The translations under genes and the position numbers were made by a program. This document shows, piece after piece, positions 1 through 8,283 of a stretch of 64,000 nt of DNA. How positions within the stretch are numbered: position 1 is the stretch's first letter; the number at the start of each line of letters is the position of its first letter. The notes below the pieces were generated by a model. That model was not told where the DNA came from and did no database searches. It saw only the letters and a program-made list of their open reading frames with translations. Source of the stretch: VBDM01 sp035519135 (GTDB lineage Bacteria > Pseudomonadota > Gammaproteobacteria > Burkholderiales > SG8-39); contig DATIWX010000097.1 in NCBI GenBank assembly GCA_035519135.1, forward strand, positions 13,902-77,901, in the 5' to 3' direction.

Positions 1-243
1 GACGTCAGCATCTGGCACGCGCTCTACGCGCCCAAGGACACGCCGAAGCCGGCGCTCGACAGGCTGGTCGGGGCGCTGCAGGCCGCGCTGAAGGACCCGG
101 CCGTCAACCAGCGCTTCTCCGAGCTCGGCGCCGTCTCCGTGTCCCTGGACCGCGCCACGCCCGAGGCGCTGCAGAAGTTCCTGAAGTCGGAAATCGACAA
201 ATGGGGGCCGGTCATCAAGAAAGCCGGGCAGTACGCGGACTGA
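1..243 (+). CDS. Bug/TctC-family tripartite tricarboxylate transporter receptor, C-terminal part
   Basis: The frame is open from base 1 to a TGA at 241-243 and encodes 80 residues, so the start lies outside the window. The visible part reads like the C-terminal lobe of a Bug (TctC) periplasmic solute receptor: WHALYAPKDTPKPALDRL, a segment around DPAVNQRFSELGA, and an end EIDKWGPVIKKAG, which is the usual terminus of this family. Family members bind carboxylates or other small acids in the periplasm, often for a TctAB transporter. The ligand cannot be read from this fragment. A strong terminator follows 15 bases after the stop, so it is the last gene of its transcript. Confidence 0.9.
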   Translation, partial: DVSIWHALYAPKDTPKPALDRLVGALQAALKDPAVNQRFSELGAVSVSLDRATPEALQKFLKSEIDKWGPVIKKAGQYAD

Positions 244-258
244 GCGAGGCTGTTCGAA

Positions 259-290
259 GCAAAAGGCCCGCATTCGCGGGCCTTTTGCTT
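259..290 (+). terminator. Rho-independent terminator after the Bug receptor gene
   Basis: A perfect 13-base stem (GCAAAAGGCCCGC, 259-271) with loop ATTC pairs with GCGGGCCTTTTGC (276-288). The A-tract in the ascending arm and T-tract in the descending arm make it usable in both directions. It separates this gene from the minus-strand operon ending at 306 and could terminate that operon as well. Confidence 0.85.
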
Positions 291-305
291 CGTCCCTCCG
301 TGCGC

Positions 306-602
306 TCAGCGGCGGGGGCGGAAGGCGCGCAGCAGCCACAGGACGAAGACGGCAATGATCGCTCCCGAGATCGCCAGTCCGTAGCGCCGCATCCTGATCT
401 TCCTTTGCTGGCTCTCGGCGCGCTCGTCGGCCATGAGCTGCGCCAGGCGCTCGGCCGGGGTCGGCGCGGGCTTCGCTCCCGGCGCTGCGGCGCCCGGGGC
501 CGGAGCCGGCACCGCAGGCGGCGAGGCCTTGCGTGCCGCCGCCTCGCGGCGCGCCTCGGCGAGCAAGGCGCGCTCCCGGGCCGAGAGTTCTTCCTTCGCC
601 AT
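306..602 (-). CDS. Small tail-anchored membrane protein, function unknown
   Basis: A 98-residue protein. The N-terminal 30 residues are charged and helical (MAKEELSARERALLAEARRE), then comes a Pro/Ala-rich linker (about 28-50), a second charged helix, and one C-terminal membrane segment (about 74-92, GLAISGAIIAVFVLWLL) followed by RAFRPRR. The layout suggests a tail-anchored inner membrane protein with its bulk in the cytoplasm. It starts two bases after the rng stop codon, so it is probably translated with RNase G and is the last gene of the proA-rng series. No catalytic motif is visible and I do not recognise a named family. The coding call rests on the open frame, the tight coupling and the sensible topology. 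Confidence 0.7.
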   Translation of the reverse strand: MAKEELSARERALLAEARREAAARKASPPAVPAPAPGAAAPGAKPAPTPAERLAQLMADERAESQQRKIRMRRYGLAISGAIIAVFVLWLLRAFRPRR

Positions 603-604
603 GG

Positions 605-2068
605 CTACATCAGGATGATATCGAACTGTTCCTGGCCGTAGCTCGTCTCGACCTGCATCGACACGGGCTTGCCGATGAAATCGGCCAGCATGGCGAGGGA
701 CTGAGACTCTTCGTCCAGGAACAGGTCGATGACCGCTTGCGAGGCGAGGATGCGGAACTCGCGCGCGTTGAACTGGCGCGATTCGCGCAGGATCTCGCGC
801 AATACCTCGTAGCACACGGTCTGCGCCGTCTTGACCACGCCGCGTCCGCCGCAGGTCGCGCAGGTCTCGCACAGGACGTGCTCGAGCGATTCGCGGGTGC
901 GCTTACGCGTCATCTCGACCAGCCCCAGTCCGGTGAATCCGTTGACCGTGATGCGGGTGCGGTCGCGCGCGAGCGCCTTGTCGAGCTCGGCGAGGACCGC
1001 GGCACGGTGCTCGGCCGACTCCATGTCGATGAAGTCGATGATGATGATTCCGCCGAGATTCCGCAGACGCAGCTGGCGCGCGATCACCTGTGCCGCCTCC
1101 AGGTTGGTCTTGAAGACGGTGTCGTCGAAATTGCGCGTGCCGACGTAGCCGCCGGTGTTGACGTCCACCGTGGTCATCGCCTCCGTCTGATCGAGGATGA
1201 GATAGCCGCCGCTCTTCAATTCCACCCGCCGCGCGAGCGCGCGCTCGATCTCGTCCTCGACGTTGTACAGGTCGAAAAGCGGCCGCTCGCCGGTGTAGTG
1301 CTCGAGTTTGTCGAGCACATTGGGCGTGTACTCCGCGGCGAACTCACGGAGCTTCTGGAAATTCTCGCGCGAGTCGATCAGGATACGCCCCGTGCTTTCG
1401 CCGGCGATGTCGCGCAGCGCCCGCTGCGCCAGCGACAGATCCTGGTAGAGCAGGGCCGGCGCGTGAGCCGTGAACGCGCGGCCGCGAATACCGTGCCAAA
1501 GCTTTCTCAGGTATTCGATGTCGCCACGCAACTCGGCATCGCTGGCGGTCTCGGCTACGGTGCGGATGATGAACCCCCCGGTCTCGTCGGAGGGGAGGAG
1601 CTGTTGCAGCTTGTCGCGCAGCAGCTGGCGCTCGGTCTCGTCCCGGATGCGCTGGGAGATGCCGATATGAGGGTCCTGCGGGAGATAGACCACCAGGCGC
1701 CCGGCGATCGAGATCTGCGTCGAGAGGCGGGCACCCTTGCCGCCGATCGGGTCCTTGAGCACCTGCACCAGCAGCGCCTGGCCTTCCGAGAGTATGCGTT
1801 CGATCGGCTTCGCCTGCGCGCTCAGCTGCGCGTTCTGGCGCTCCTCCCAGATGTCCGCGACATGCAGGAAGCCGGCGCGGTCCAGCCCGATCTCTATGAA
1901 GGCCGATTGCATGCCGGGGAGCACCCGCGCCACCTTGCCGGCGTAGATGTTGCCGACCAGGCCGCGGCTCGCCGCGCGCTCGACGTGCAGCTCCTGCGGG
2001 ACACCCGCCTGCATGACGGCGACGCGGGCTTCCTGCGGGGTGCAGTTGATCAGAATGTCCTCCGCCAT
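605..2068 (-). CDS. rng: Ribonuclease G
   Basis: 487 residues, close to the 489 of E. coli RNase G (CafA). It begins MAEDILINCTPQEARVAV, followed by the S1-like RNA-binding part (GNIYAGKVARVLPGMQSAFI). The catalytic DNase I-like region carries TVDVNTGGYVG and IIIIDFIDM, and the zinc-link cysteines are in CETCATCGGRG. The frame is open further upstream, but this ATG matches the family start. RNase G matures the 5' end of 16S rRNA and degrades some mRNAs. It lacks the long C-terminal scaffold of RNase E. It lies 24 bases after maf in the minus-strand operon. Confidence 0.96.
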   Translation of the reverse strand: MAEDILINCTPQEARVAVMQAGVPQELHVERAASRGLVGNIYAGKVARVLPGMQSAFIEIGLDRAGFLHVADIWEERQNAQLSAQAKPIERILSEGQALLVQVLKDPIGGKGARLSTQISIAGRLVVYLPQDPHIGISQRIRDETERQLLRDKLQQLLPSDETGGFIIRTVAETASDAELRGDIEYLRKLWHGIRGRAFTAHAPALLYQDLSLAQRALRDIAGESTGRILIDSRENFQKLREFAAEYTPNVLDKLEHYTGERPLFDLYNVEDEIERALARRVELKSGGYLILDQTEAMTTVDVNTGGYVGTRNFDDTVFKTNLEAAQVIARQLRLRNLGGIIIIDFIDMESAEHRAAVLAELDKALARDRTRITVNGFTGLGLVEMTRKRTRESLEHVLCETCATCGGRGVVKTAQTVCYEVLREILRESRQFNAREFRILASQAVIDLFLDEESQSLAMLADFIGKPVSMQVETSYGQEQFDIILM

Positions 2069-2091
2069 GACAGGGAGGAGGATACCGCGAT

Positions 2092-2703
2092 CTAGAACGC
2101 ACGGAGGAGCTGCGTCGTCTCGTGGAGCGGCAGGCCCATGACGCCGGAGTGGCTGCCGCGCAGCTCCACGACGAACGCCTGGGCGCGTCCCTGGATCGCA
2201 TAGGCGCCCGCCTTGTCGGTCGACTCGCCGCTCGCGACGTAGGCCTCGATGTCGGCCTGCGAAAGCTCGGCGAAGCGCACGTGCGACTCGCTGACGATGA
2301 GCTCCAGTCGCTCGTCCAGCTTCAGCGCGACCGCGGTGAGCACCCGGTGCTCGCGCCCCGACAGCAGGCGCAGCATCTTTATCGCGTGCGCGGCATCGGG
2401 CGGCTTGCCGAGGATGATGTCCTCGACGCACACCACCGTGTCGGCGGCGAGCACCGGAAACCGGCGCAGGCGGCGCTGCAGGACCCTCTCCCAGCCCGCC
2501 ACGGCCTTGAGCCGGCATACGCGGCGCACGTAATCGTCGGGACCTTCTCCCGGCTGCTGCGATTCGTCGACGTCGACGTTGCGTCCCGGATGGTCGCGCA
2601 GCACGAGCACCTCGAAGGCGACGCCGATCTGTTTCAGAAGCTCGCGCCGCCGCGGGCTGCGCGAGGCGAGATAGATCTTCTTTTCGCTTGCGACAGTCGC
2701 CAT
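2092..2703 (-). CDS. maf: Maf-family nucleoside triphosphate pyrophosphatase
   Basis: 203 residues with the Maf N-terminal signature IYLASRSPRRRELL, the central VLAADTVVCVEDIILGKP (the Asp and the following residues coordinate metal and base), and STDKAGAYAIQGRAQAFV near the C-terminus. Maf proteins hydrolyse non-canonical or modified NTPs and dTTP/UTP to the monophosphate, which keeps abnormal nucleotides out of nucleic acids. The YhdE-like form (dTTP/UTP) is the better guess from the STDKAGAY box. Its ATG overlaps the rlmH stop in a TGATG, which indicates translational coupling. Confidence 0.94.
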   Translation of the reverse strand: MATVASEKKIYLASRSPRRRELLKQIGVAFEVLVLRDHPGRNVDVDESQQPGEGPDDYVRRVCRLKAVAGWERVLQRRLRRFPVLAADTVVCVEDIILGKPPDAAHAIKMLRLLSGREHRVLTAVALKLDERLELIVSESHVRFAELSQADIEAYVASGESTDKAGAYAIQGRAQAFVVELRGSHSGVMGLPLHETTQLLRAF

Positions 2704-3173
2704 CAGCCGCGGTGGTAGGGGTGGTTTTCCAGAATGGACGCGGCGCGGTAGAGCTGCTCGGCGAGGAGCACGCGCGCGAGCCCGTGCGGCAGGGTCATGG
2801 CGGAAAGACGCAGCACCGTTTCCGCACCGCGTTTCGCCTCGTCGGCGAGGCCGTCGGCCCCGCCGATAAGGAAGGCGACATCGCGACCGTCCTGGCGGCG
2901 GACATCGAGCCAGCGCGCGAGCCCGGCCGTGGTGAATTCGCGCCCGCGCTCGTCGAGCGCGGCGACAAGGGCTCCGCGGGGCACCGCGCGCGCAATCCGC
3001 GCGGCCTCGGCCTGCATCAGCTGCTCCGCGGTCTTGCCGCTCGAACGCGGCTCGGGGCGGATCTCGATCAGCTCGGTCTTCAGACCGCGCGGCATGCGCT
3101 TGGCGTACTCGTTGAACGCTTCGTCGATCCAGCCCGGCATGCGCGCGCCCACGGCAACCACGAGCAGCTTCAT
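2703..3173 (-). CDS. rlmH: 23S rRNA (pseudouridine-1915-N3) methyltransferase RlmH
   Basis: 156 residues, the usual length for this small SPOUT methyltransferase (155 in E. coli). It starts MKLLVVAVGARMPGWIDEAF and carries the SAM-binding trefoil knot motif FLIGGADGL and the C-terminal MTLPHGLARVLLAEQLYRA and HPYHRG. It methylates pseudouridine 1915 of the assembled 70S ribosome. It overlaps rsfS by four bases (ATGA). The pairing with rsfS is widely conserved and puts two ribosome-acting genes next to each other. Confidence 0.96.
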   Translation of the reverse strand: MKLLVVAVGARMPGWIDEAFNEYAKRMPRGLKTELIEIRPEPRSSGKTAEQLMQAEAARIARAVPRGALVAALDERGREFTTAGLARWLDVRRQDGRDVAFLIGGADGLADEAKRGAETVLRLSAMTLPHGLARVLLAEQLYRAASILENHPYHRG

Positions 3174-3544
3174 CTGGCCGGCGTGGAGCCGCGCTTTGCG
3201 CGCGGCTTGCGCGGCTTGGGCTGGCCCCAGAGCTCCTCCAGATTGTAGTGCGTGCGCACCGCCGGCTGCATGATGTGGACGACGATGTCGCCCAGGTCGA
3301 TCAGCACCCATTCGCCCCCGTCCTCGCCTTCGACCCCGTAGACGCGCCCGCCGGCCGCCTTGGCGGTCTCCTGCACGTTGCTCGCGAGCGCCTTGAGCTG
3401 CCGGGCGGAGTCGGCGCTCGCGATGATCACGCGGTCGAACATCGACGTGAGGTGGGTCACGTCGAAGACCTCGATCTCGCGCGCCTTGATGTCCTCGAGT
3501 GCCGCGATCGCCACCTTCTGGAGCTTGCGCAGTTCCATCGTCAT
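3170..3544 (-). CDS. rsfS: Ribosome silencing factor RsfS
   Basis: 124 residues. The Iojap/RsfS fold is recognisable from LEDIKAREIEVFDV, DRVIIASADSARQLKALA, and GEWVLIDLGDIVVHIMQP. RsfS binds ribosomal protein uL14 and blocks subunit joining in starvation. The start at 3544 (MTMELRK) is preferred over the internal ATG at 3538 because it makes a four-base ATGA overlap with the nadD stop. After the conserved domain there is a basic tail (KPRKPRAKRGSTPAR). Confidence 0.94.
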   Translation of the reverse strand: MTMELRKLQKVAIAALEDIKAREIEVFDVTHLTSMFDRVIIASADSARQLKALASNVQETAKAAGGRVYGVEGEDGGEWVLIDLGDIVVHIMQPAVRTHYNLEELWGQPKPRKPRAKRGSTPAR

Positions 3545-4185
3545 CGGGGCGAGCCGTTTTCCCCGGCGTAGAGCCGGTGCTCCCGGATGTAGTCGAGAAC
3601 CGCCGTGGGCAGCAGGTAGCGCGGGCTCCGCGACTGGGCGAAGTGGGCACGGATCGCGCTCGCCGAGATGTCGAGGGCGGTGGTGCCGTAGGTGACCACG
3701 GCGCCCGCGGGGCGCGCGCGCAAGGCGTCGGGCGTACCGGCGCGCCTGCGCCACTCCGAGGCGAGCGCCGCGGGCATGCCGCCCGGGGTGAGCGAATGCC
3801 CGGGACGCTGGGCGACGAAGATGTGCGCCAGCTCGAACAGGTCGCGCCAGCGCTCCCACGTGGTGAGCCCGCGGAAGGCGTCGGTGCCGAGAAGGAGTAC
3901 CAGGGGGCGAACGTCGCCGAGCTTCGCGCGCACCCGCTCGAGCGTTTCGACGGTATAGCCGGGCGAGGTCTGGCGGATCTCGGCGTCGTCGAGCTCGAAG
4001 AGCGCGTTCTTGCGGATCGCGAGCCTCACCATCTCGAGGCGGTGTTTCGCGGGAGCCTTGGGCCGCGCGCGGTGCCAGGGCCGGCCGGCGGGCACCCAGC
4101 GCACGCGCTCCAGGCCCAGGATCTCGGCGGCTTCCTGCGCGAGGCGCAGGTGCCCGAAGTGCACCGGGTCGAAGGTGCCGCCCAT
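3541..4185 (-). CDS. nadD: Nicotinate-nucleotide adenylyltransferase NadD
   Basis: 214 residues from the first clear ATG. It carries the nucleotidyltransferase motif GGTFDPVHFGHLRLA, the substrate-binding WVPAGRPWH, a TDAFRGLTTWERW segment and the second motif ISASAIRAHF. NadD converts nicotinate mononucleotide and ATP to deamido-NAD. The start is uncertain: the residues IGI that normally form the first beta strand just before GGTFDP are encoded upstream of this ATG (APIGI-MGG), in an open frame with no ATG, GTG or TTG close by. An AGGAG lies about 20 bases before the ATG and 11 before an ATC codon. Either a rare start is used or the strand is shortened. Confidence 0.93.
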   Translation of the reverse strand: MGGTFDPVHFGHLRLAQEAAEILGLERVRWVPAGRPWHRARPKAPAKHRLEMVRLAIRKNALFELDDAEIRQTSPGYTVETLERVRAKLGDVRPLVLLLGTDAFRGLTTWERWRDLFELAHIFVAQRPGHSLTPGGMPAALASEWRRRAGTPDALRARPAGAVVTYGTTALDISASAIRAHFAQSRSPRYLLPTAVLDYIREHRLYAGENGSPR

Positions 4186-4270
4186 GATGCCGATCGGAGC
4201 GTGCGCTCCTGCGCGTCGCGCTTTCGGGGAGCGAGTCTTGCGGCGGCCGGGAGGGTTCTTCAGGCCTGCC

Positions 4271-5560
4271 TCAGGTGCGGATCTGGCCGCTGCCGAACAC
4301 CACGAATTTCTGCGAGGTGAGACCTTCGAGGCCCACGGGGCCGCGCGCGTGCAGCTTGTCGGTCGAGATGCCGATCTCGGCACCCAGGCCGTACTCGAAG
4401 CCGTCGGCGAAGCGCGTCGAGGCGTTCACCAGCACCGAGCTCGAGTCGACTTCGCGCAGGAAACGCTTCGCTCTCGCTTCGTCCTCGGTGACGATCGCGT
4501 CGGTGTGCTGCGACCCGTGCTTGGCGATGTGGTCCATCGCCGCATCGAGGTCCTTCACCACGCGCACCGCGAGGATGGGCGCGAGGTATTCCGTGTTCCA
4601 ATCCTGCTCGGTAGCGGGCTTCATGGCGGCAACCAGCTTGCGCGCCTGCTCGTCGCCGCGGAGCTCGACGCCCTTGTCGGCGTAGATCTTCGCGAGCCTG
4701 GGCAGGACCGCGGGCGCGATCTTCTCGTTGACCAGCAGCGTCTCCATGGCGTTGCATACGCCGTAGCGCTGCGTCTTCGCGTTGTCGGCGATGCGGATCG
4801 CCTTCTCGGGGTCGGCGCCTTCGTCGATGTAGACGTGGCACACCCCGTCCAGGTGCTTGATCATGGGGATGCGCGACTCGCGCATCACGCGCTCGATCAG
4901 GTCCTTGCCGCCGCGCGGCACGATGATGTCGACGTACTCGTTCATCGCGAGCAGCTGGCCGACCGCGGCGCGGTCCGGGGTCTCGACCACCTGCACCGCG
5001 GCTTCGGGCAATGTCGCGCTGCGCAGGCCCTCGTGCATGCACTCGGCGATTGCCATGTTCGAGCGCACCGACTCCGACCCGCCGCGCAGGATGCAGGCGT
5101 TGCCCGCCTTGAGGCACAGCGCCGCGGCGTCGGCAGTCACGTTGGGGCGCGATTCGTAGATGATGCCGATCACGCCGAGCGGCACGCGCATCCGACCGAC
5201 TTTGATCCCCGAGGGGCGCTGATGCAACTCGCTGATCTGCCCGACGGGATCGGGGAGCTGCGCCACCTGCTCCAGGCCCTGCGCCATGCTTTCGATGCCC
5301 TTCTCCGTGAGGGCCAGCCGGTCGATGAACGCCGCATCCTTGTTTCCGGTGCGGGCCGAGAGGACGTCGGCCGCGTTCTCCGAGATGAGCTTTTTCGCAT
5401 TGCGCCGGAGCGACTTGGCCGCGGCAGTCAACGCGAGATTCTTCTTCGCGGTGTCTGCGCGTGCGACCTCCCGCGCGGCGATGCGGGCGCGGCGCCCGAT
5501 CTGGAGCATGTAGGACTTGATGTCCGAGGGAGCATTCACGGAGGGAATTTTACGCCGCAT
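4271..5560 (-). CDS. proA: Gamma-glutamyl phosphate reductase (proline synthesis)
   Basis: 429 residues from the ATG at 5560, slightly longer than the 417 of E. coli. An in-frame GTG eight codons later is an alternative start. Aldehyde-dehydrogenase-like features are clear: VPLGVIGIIYESRPNVT, ACILRGGSES, the catalytic cysteine region QRYGVCNAMETLLV, and the C-terminal RGPVGLEGLTSQKFV. ProA reduces gamma-glutamyl phosphate to glutamate semialdehyde, the second step from glutamate to proline. The gene heads the minus-strand series down to 306 and lies divergent from glnE, with about 67 bases between the starts. Confidence 0.97.
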   Translation of the reverse strand: MRRKIPSVNAPSDIKSYMLQIGRRARIAAREVARADTAKKNLALTAAAKSLRRNAKKLISENAADVLSARTGNKDAAFIDRLALTEKGIESMAQGLEQVAQLPDPVGQISELHQRPSGIKVGRMRVPLGVIGIIYESRPNVTADAAALCLKAGNACILRGGSESVRSNMAIAECMHEGLRSATLPEAAVQVVETPDRAAVGQLLAMNEYVDIIVPRGGKDLIERVMRESRIPMIKHLDGVCHVYIDEGADPEKAIRIADNAKTQRYGVCNAMETLLVNEKIAPAVLPRLAKIYADKGVELRGDEQARKLVAAMKPATEQDWNTEYLAPILAVRVVKDLDAAMDHIAKHGSQHTDAIVTEDEARAKRFLREVDSSSVLVNASTRFADGFEYGLGAEIGISTDKLHARGPVGLEGLTSQKFVVFGSGQIRT

Positions 5561-5627
5561 CGACAGCGGCCGTCATTGGACCCTGCGGAACAAGCTGGCC
5601 AGGCAAAGTGTTAGTGTTTCGGCTTCC

Positions 5628-8219
5628 ATGGACCCGCTCGAATTCTCCCGCTATGCCCACGAGCTCGTGATGTTCAGGCCCGAGCTGCGCGAGGAGTTGG
5701 TGCGCGCGGAGGACGGTGGCTGGACGCGCGAGGAGATGCGGGCGTTCCTGCGCAACGGAGCGAGCGCGGACGAGCCCCATTCGCGGCTGAGGCAGCTGCG
5801 CCAGCGCGTGATGCTGCGCACGATGGCGCGCGATCTTTCGGACAGCGCGCCGCTGGAGGAGGTCTGCGGGACGATGTCGGCGCTGGCGGAGGTCGCGATC
5901 GGCGAGGCGCTCGCCTTCCTCGAGCCGCGGATGGCGCAAGGCGCACGGCGACCCAGGCTCACGGTGGTCGGCATGGGCAAGCTCGGCGGTGGCGAGCTGA
6001 ACGTGTCCTCCGATATCGATCTCGTGTTCCTCTACCCCGAGGAAGACCACGGCGACAATCTCGAGTTCTTCACGCGTCTCGGGCGGCGCCTCATCGCCGC
6101 GCTGGGCGAGCGCACCGAGGAGGGTTTCGTTTTCCGCGTCGACATGCGCCTGCGCCCCTGGGGCGACGGCGGCGCGCTCGTCACCAGCTTCGACGCCCTG
6201 GAGGAGTATTTCGTCACGCAGGGGCGCGAGTGGGAGCGCTACGCCTGGATCAAGGCGCGCGCTCTCGGCGAGGACGACGGCACCCTCGCCGCGATCGTGC
6301 GGCCCTTCGTGTACCGGAAGTACCTCGACTACGGCACGTTCGCGGCGATGCGCGAGCTCCACTCCGAGATCCGCGCCGAGGTGGCGCGCCGCGAGCTCTC
6401 CGACCAGATCAAGCTCGGACCAGGCGGCATTCGCGAGATCGAATTCATCGCGCAGGCCTTCCAGCTGATCCGGGGCGGACGGGACCCCGCGCTGCAGGTC
6501 CGGCCGACCCTCGCGGTGCTCGCGCTGCTCGCTCAGAAGGGGCTGCTCCCCGGGGCCGCGTTCGAGGAGCTCTCCGGGGCCTACGTGTTCCTGCGCCGGC
6601 TCGAGCATCGGCTGCAGTACCTCGACGACGCGCAGACGCACGCCCTGCCGGAGAATCCGGCGGACCGCCTGCTGGTCGCGCGAGCGATGGGCTTTGCCGC
6701 CTGGGACTCCTTTCGCGTCGCGCTGGATGCGCACCGCTCGCGCGTGTCGTGGCACTTCGAGCAGCTGTTCTCGGTCGAGGAGGCACCCAGGCACGCCCTC
6801 GCGCCGATATGGGCCGGGGACAACACGGAAGGGCGCCTGGCGCAGCTCGGCTTCCGCGACGCTGCGGGCGGGGCGGCCCGGTTCGCCGCCCTGCGCGCGG
6901 GCGGCCGCTATGGCGGCCTGCCCGAGGCGAGCCGACGCCGCTTCGATGCCCTGATCCCCCGGGTCATCGAGGTATCCGCACCGCGGGCAAACGCGGACGC
7001 GACGCTCCAGCGCTTCCTCGAGCTAATCGAGACGGTGAGCCGCCGCGCCGCGTATCTCGCGCTGCTGGACGAGCACCCCGCCGTGCTCGAACGGCTGGCG
7101 CAGATCCTCGATGCCTCGAGCTGGGCCGCGGACTATCTCAACCGGCACCCGGTGGTGCTCGATGAGCTTCTGGACGCGCGCAGCCTGCTTTCCCCACCCG
7201 ACTGGCGCAGCTTCGCAAGGGAGTTGCGCATCCAGCTCGCGGCGAGGGAGGGCGACGAGGAGCGGCAGATGGATCTGTTGCGCGAGGCGCACCATGCGCA
7301 GGTGTTCCGCCTGCTCGCGCAGGACCTCTCCGGCCTGCTCACCGTCGAGCAGCTCGCGGACCATCTCTCGGACCTCGCCGACGCCATGCTCCAGGCGACG
7401 CTGGAATTGTGCTGGGCGCAGCTGCGCTCCCGCCATCGCGACGAGCCGCGCTTCGCGGTCGTCGCCTACGGCAAGCTCGGCGGGAAGGAGCTCGGCTACG
7501 CCTCCGACCTCGATCTCATCTTCCTCTACGACGATCCGGACGAAAGTGCGCAGGAGACCTACGCACGCTTCGCCCAGCGCATCGGCCGCTGGCTCACCGC
7601 CCGCACCGCCGCGGGCGTGCTCTTCGAGATCGATCTGCGGCTGCGCCCGCAGGGCGAGAGCGGGCTCCTCGTCAGCTCGATCGACGCTTTCCGCCGCTAC
7701 CAGCGTGAGTCGGCGTGGACCTGGGAGCATCAGGCGCTCAGCCGCGCCCGCTTCTGCGCGGGCGAGGCGGCGCTGGGTGCGGCGTTCGAGGAAGACAGGC
7801 GCGCGATCCTGTGCCTGCGGCGCGACCCGGAGAAGCTGCGCAAGGACGTGCTGTCGATGCGTGAGCAGCTCCTCGATGGGCATCCGAACGCGAGCGGCCT
7901 GTTCGACCTGAAGCACGACCGCGGCGGCATGATCGACATCGAGTTCGCGGTGCAGTACCTCGTGCTCGGCCATGCGCACCGCCAGCCCGAGCTGACGCGC
8001 AACGCCGGCAACATCGCGCTGCTCAAGCTCGCCGCCCAGCTCGGTCTGATTCCCATCGAGTCCGCCGAAGCCGTCGGCGACGCCTACCGGGATTACCGTC
8101 GCCGCCAGCACTGGCTGCGCCTGAACGGAGCGAAGTTTGCGCGCGTGCCAGCGCAGGAGGTCGGCAACCGGATCGACGCGACGCGCCTGCTCTGGGCCCA
8201 GGTGTTCGGAACGGCCTAG
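5628..8219 (+). CDS. glnE: Bifunctional glutamine synthetase adenylyltransferase / deadenylase
   Basis: 863 residues from MDPLEFSRYAHELVM. The frame stays open upstream, but this start resembles betaproteobacterial GlnE. Two nucleotidyltransferase domains are visible: the N-terminal adenylyl-removing one with GMGKLGGGELNVSSDIDL and the C-terminal adenylyl-transferring one with AYGKLGGKELGYASDLDL. Each is followed by its second acidic motif (FRVDMRLRPWGDGG and FEIDLRLRPQGESG). The enzyme adenylylates glutamine synthetase to switch it off when nitrogen is plentiful and removes AMP when it is scarce, under PII control. It is shorter than the 946 residues of E. coli. It sits as a single plus-strand gene between two minus-strand groups. 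Confidence 0.97.
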   Translation: MDPLEFSRYAHELVMFRPELREELVRAEDGGWTREEMRAFLRNGASADEPHSRLRQLRQRVMLRTMARDLSDSAPLEEVCGTMSALAEVAIGEALAFLEPRMAQGARRPRLTVVGMGKLGGGELNVSSDIDLVFLYPEEDHGDNLEFFTRLGRRLIAALGERTEEGFVFRVDMRLRPWGDGGALVTSFDALEEYFVTQGREWERYAWIKARALGEDDGTLAAIVRPFVYRKYLDYGTFAAMRELHSEIRAEVARRELSDQIKLGPGGIREIEFIAQAFQLIRGGRDPALQVRPTLAVLALLAQKGLLPGAAFEELSGAYVFLRRLEHRLQYLDDAQTHALPENPADRLLVARAMGFAAWDSFRVALDAHRSRVSWHFEQLFSVEEAPRHALAPIWAGDNTEGRLAQLGFRDAAGGAARFAALRAGGRYGGLPEASRRRFDALIPRVIEVSAPRANADATLQRFLELIETVSRRAAYLALLDEHPAVLERLAQILDASSWAADYLNRHPVVLDELLDARSLLSPPDWRSFARELRIQLAAREGDEERQMDLLREAHHAQVFRLLAQDLSGLLTVEQLADHLSDLADAMLQATLELCWAQLRSRHRDEPRFAVVAYGKLGGKELGYASDLDLIFLYDDPDESAQETYARFAQRIGRWLTARTAAGVLFEIDLRLRPQGESGLLVSSIDAFRRYQRESAWTWEHQALSRARFCAGEAALGAAFEEDRRAILCLRRDPEKLRKDVLSMREQLLDGHPNASGLFDLKHDRGGMIDIEFAVQYLVLGHAHRQPELTRNAGNIALLKLAAQLGLIPIESAEAVGDAYRDYRRRQHWLRLNGAKFARVPAQEVGNRIDATRLLWAQVFGTA

Positions 8220-8271
8220 GGAAGGTCCGAAGAAGTGTGCGTTGCGTAGCGAGGCAGCGAAGCTGGACGAG
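8219..8271. repeat. 53-base dispersed repeat, copy A
   Basis: This segment begins on the last base of the glnE stop codon and aligns without gaps to 21265-21317. By eye 44 of 53 positions match, including the blocks GGGAAGGTC, GAAGAAG, GCAGCGAAG and the closing ACGAG. Both copies lie directly after a plus-strand gene and before the next gene. I see no coding potential in it. No third copy was noticed in the window. Confidence 0.75.
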
Positions 8272-8283
8272 CTCAGAGCCTCT

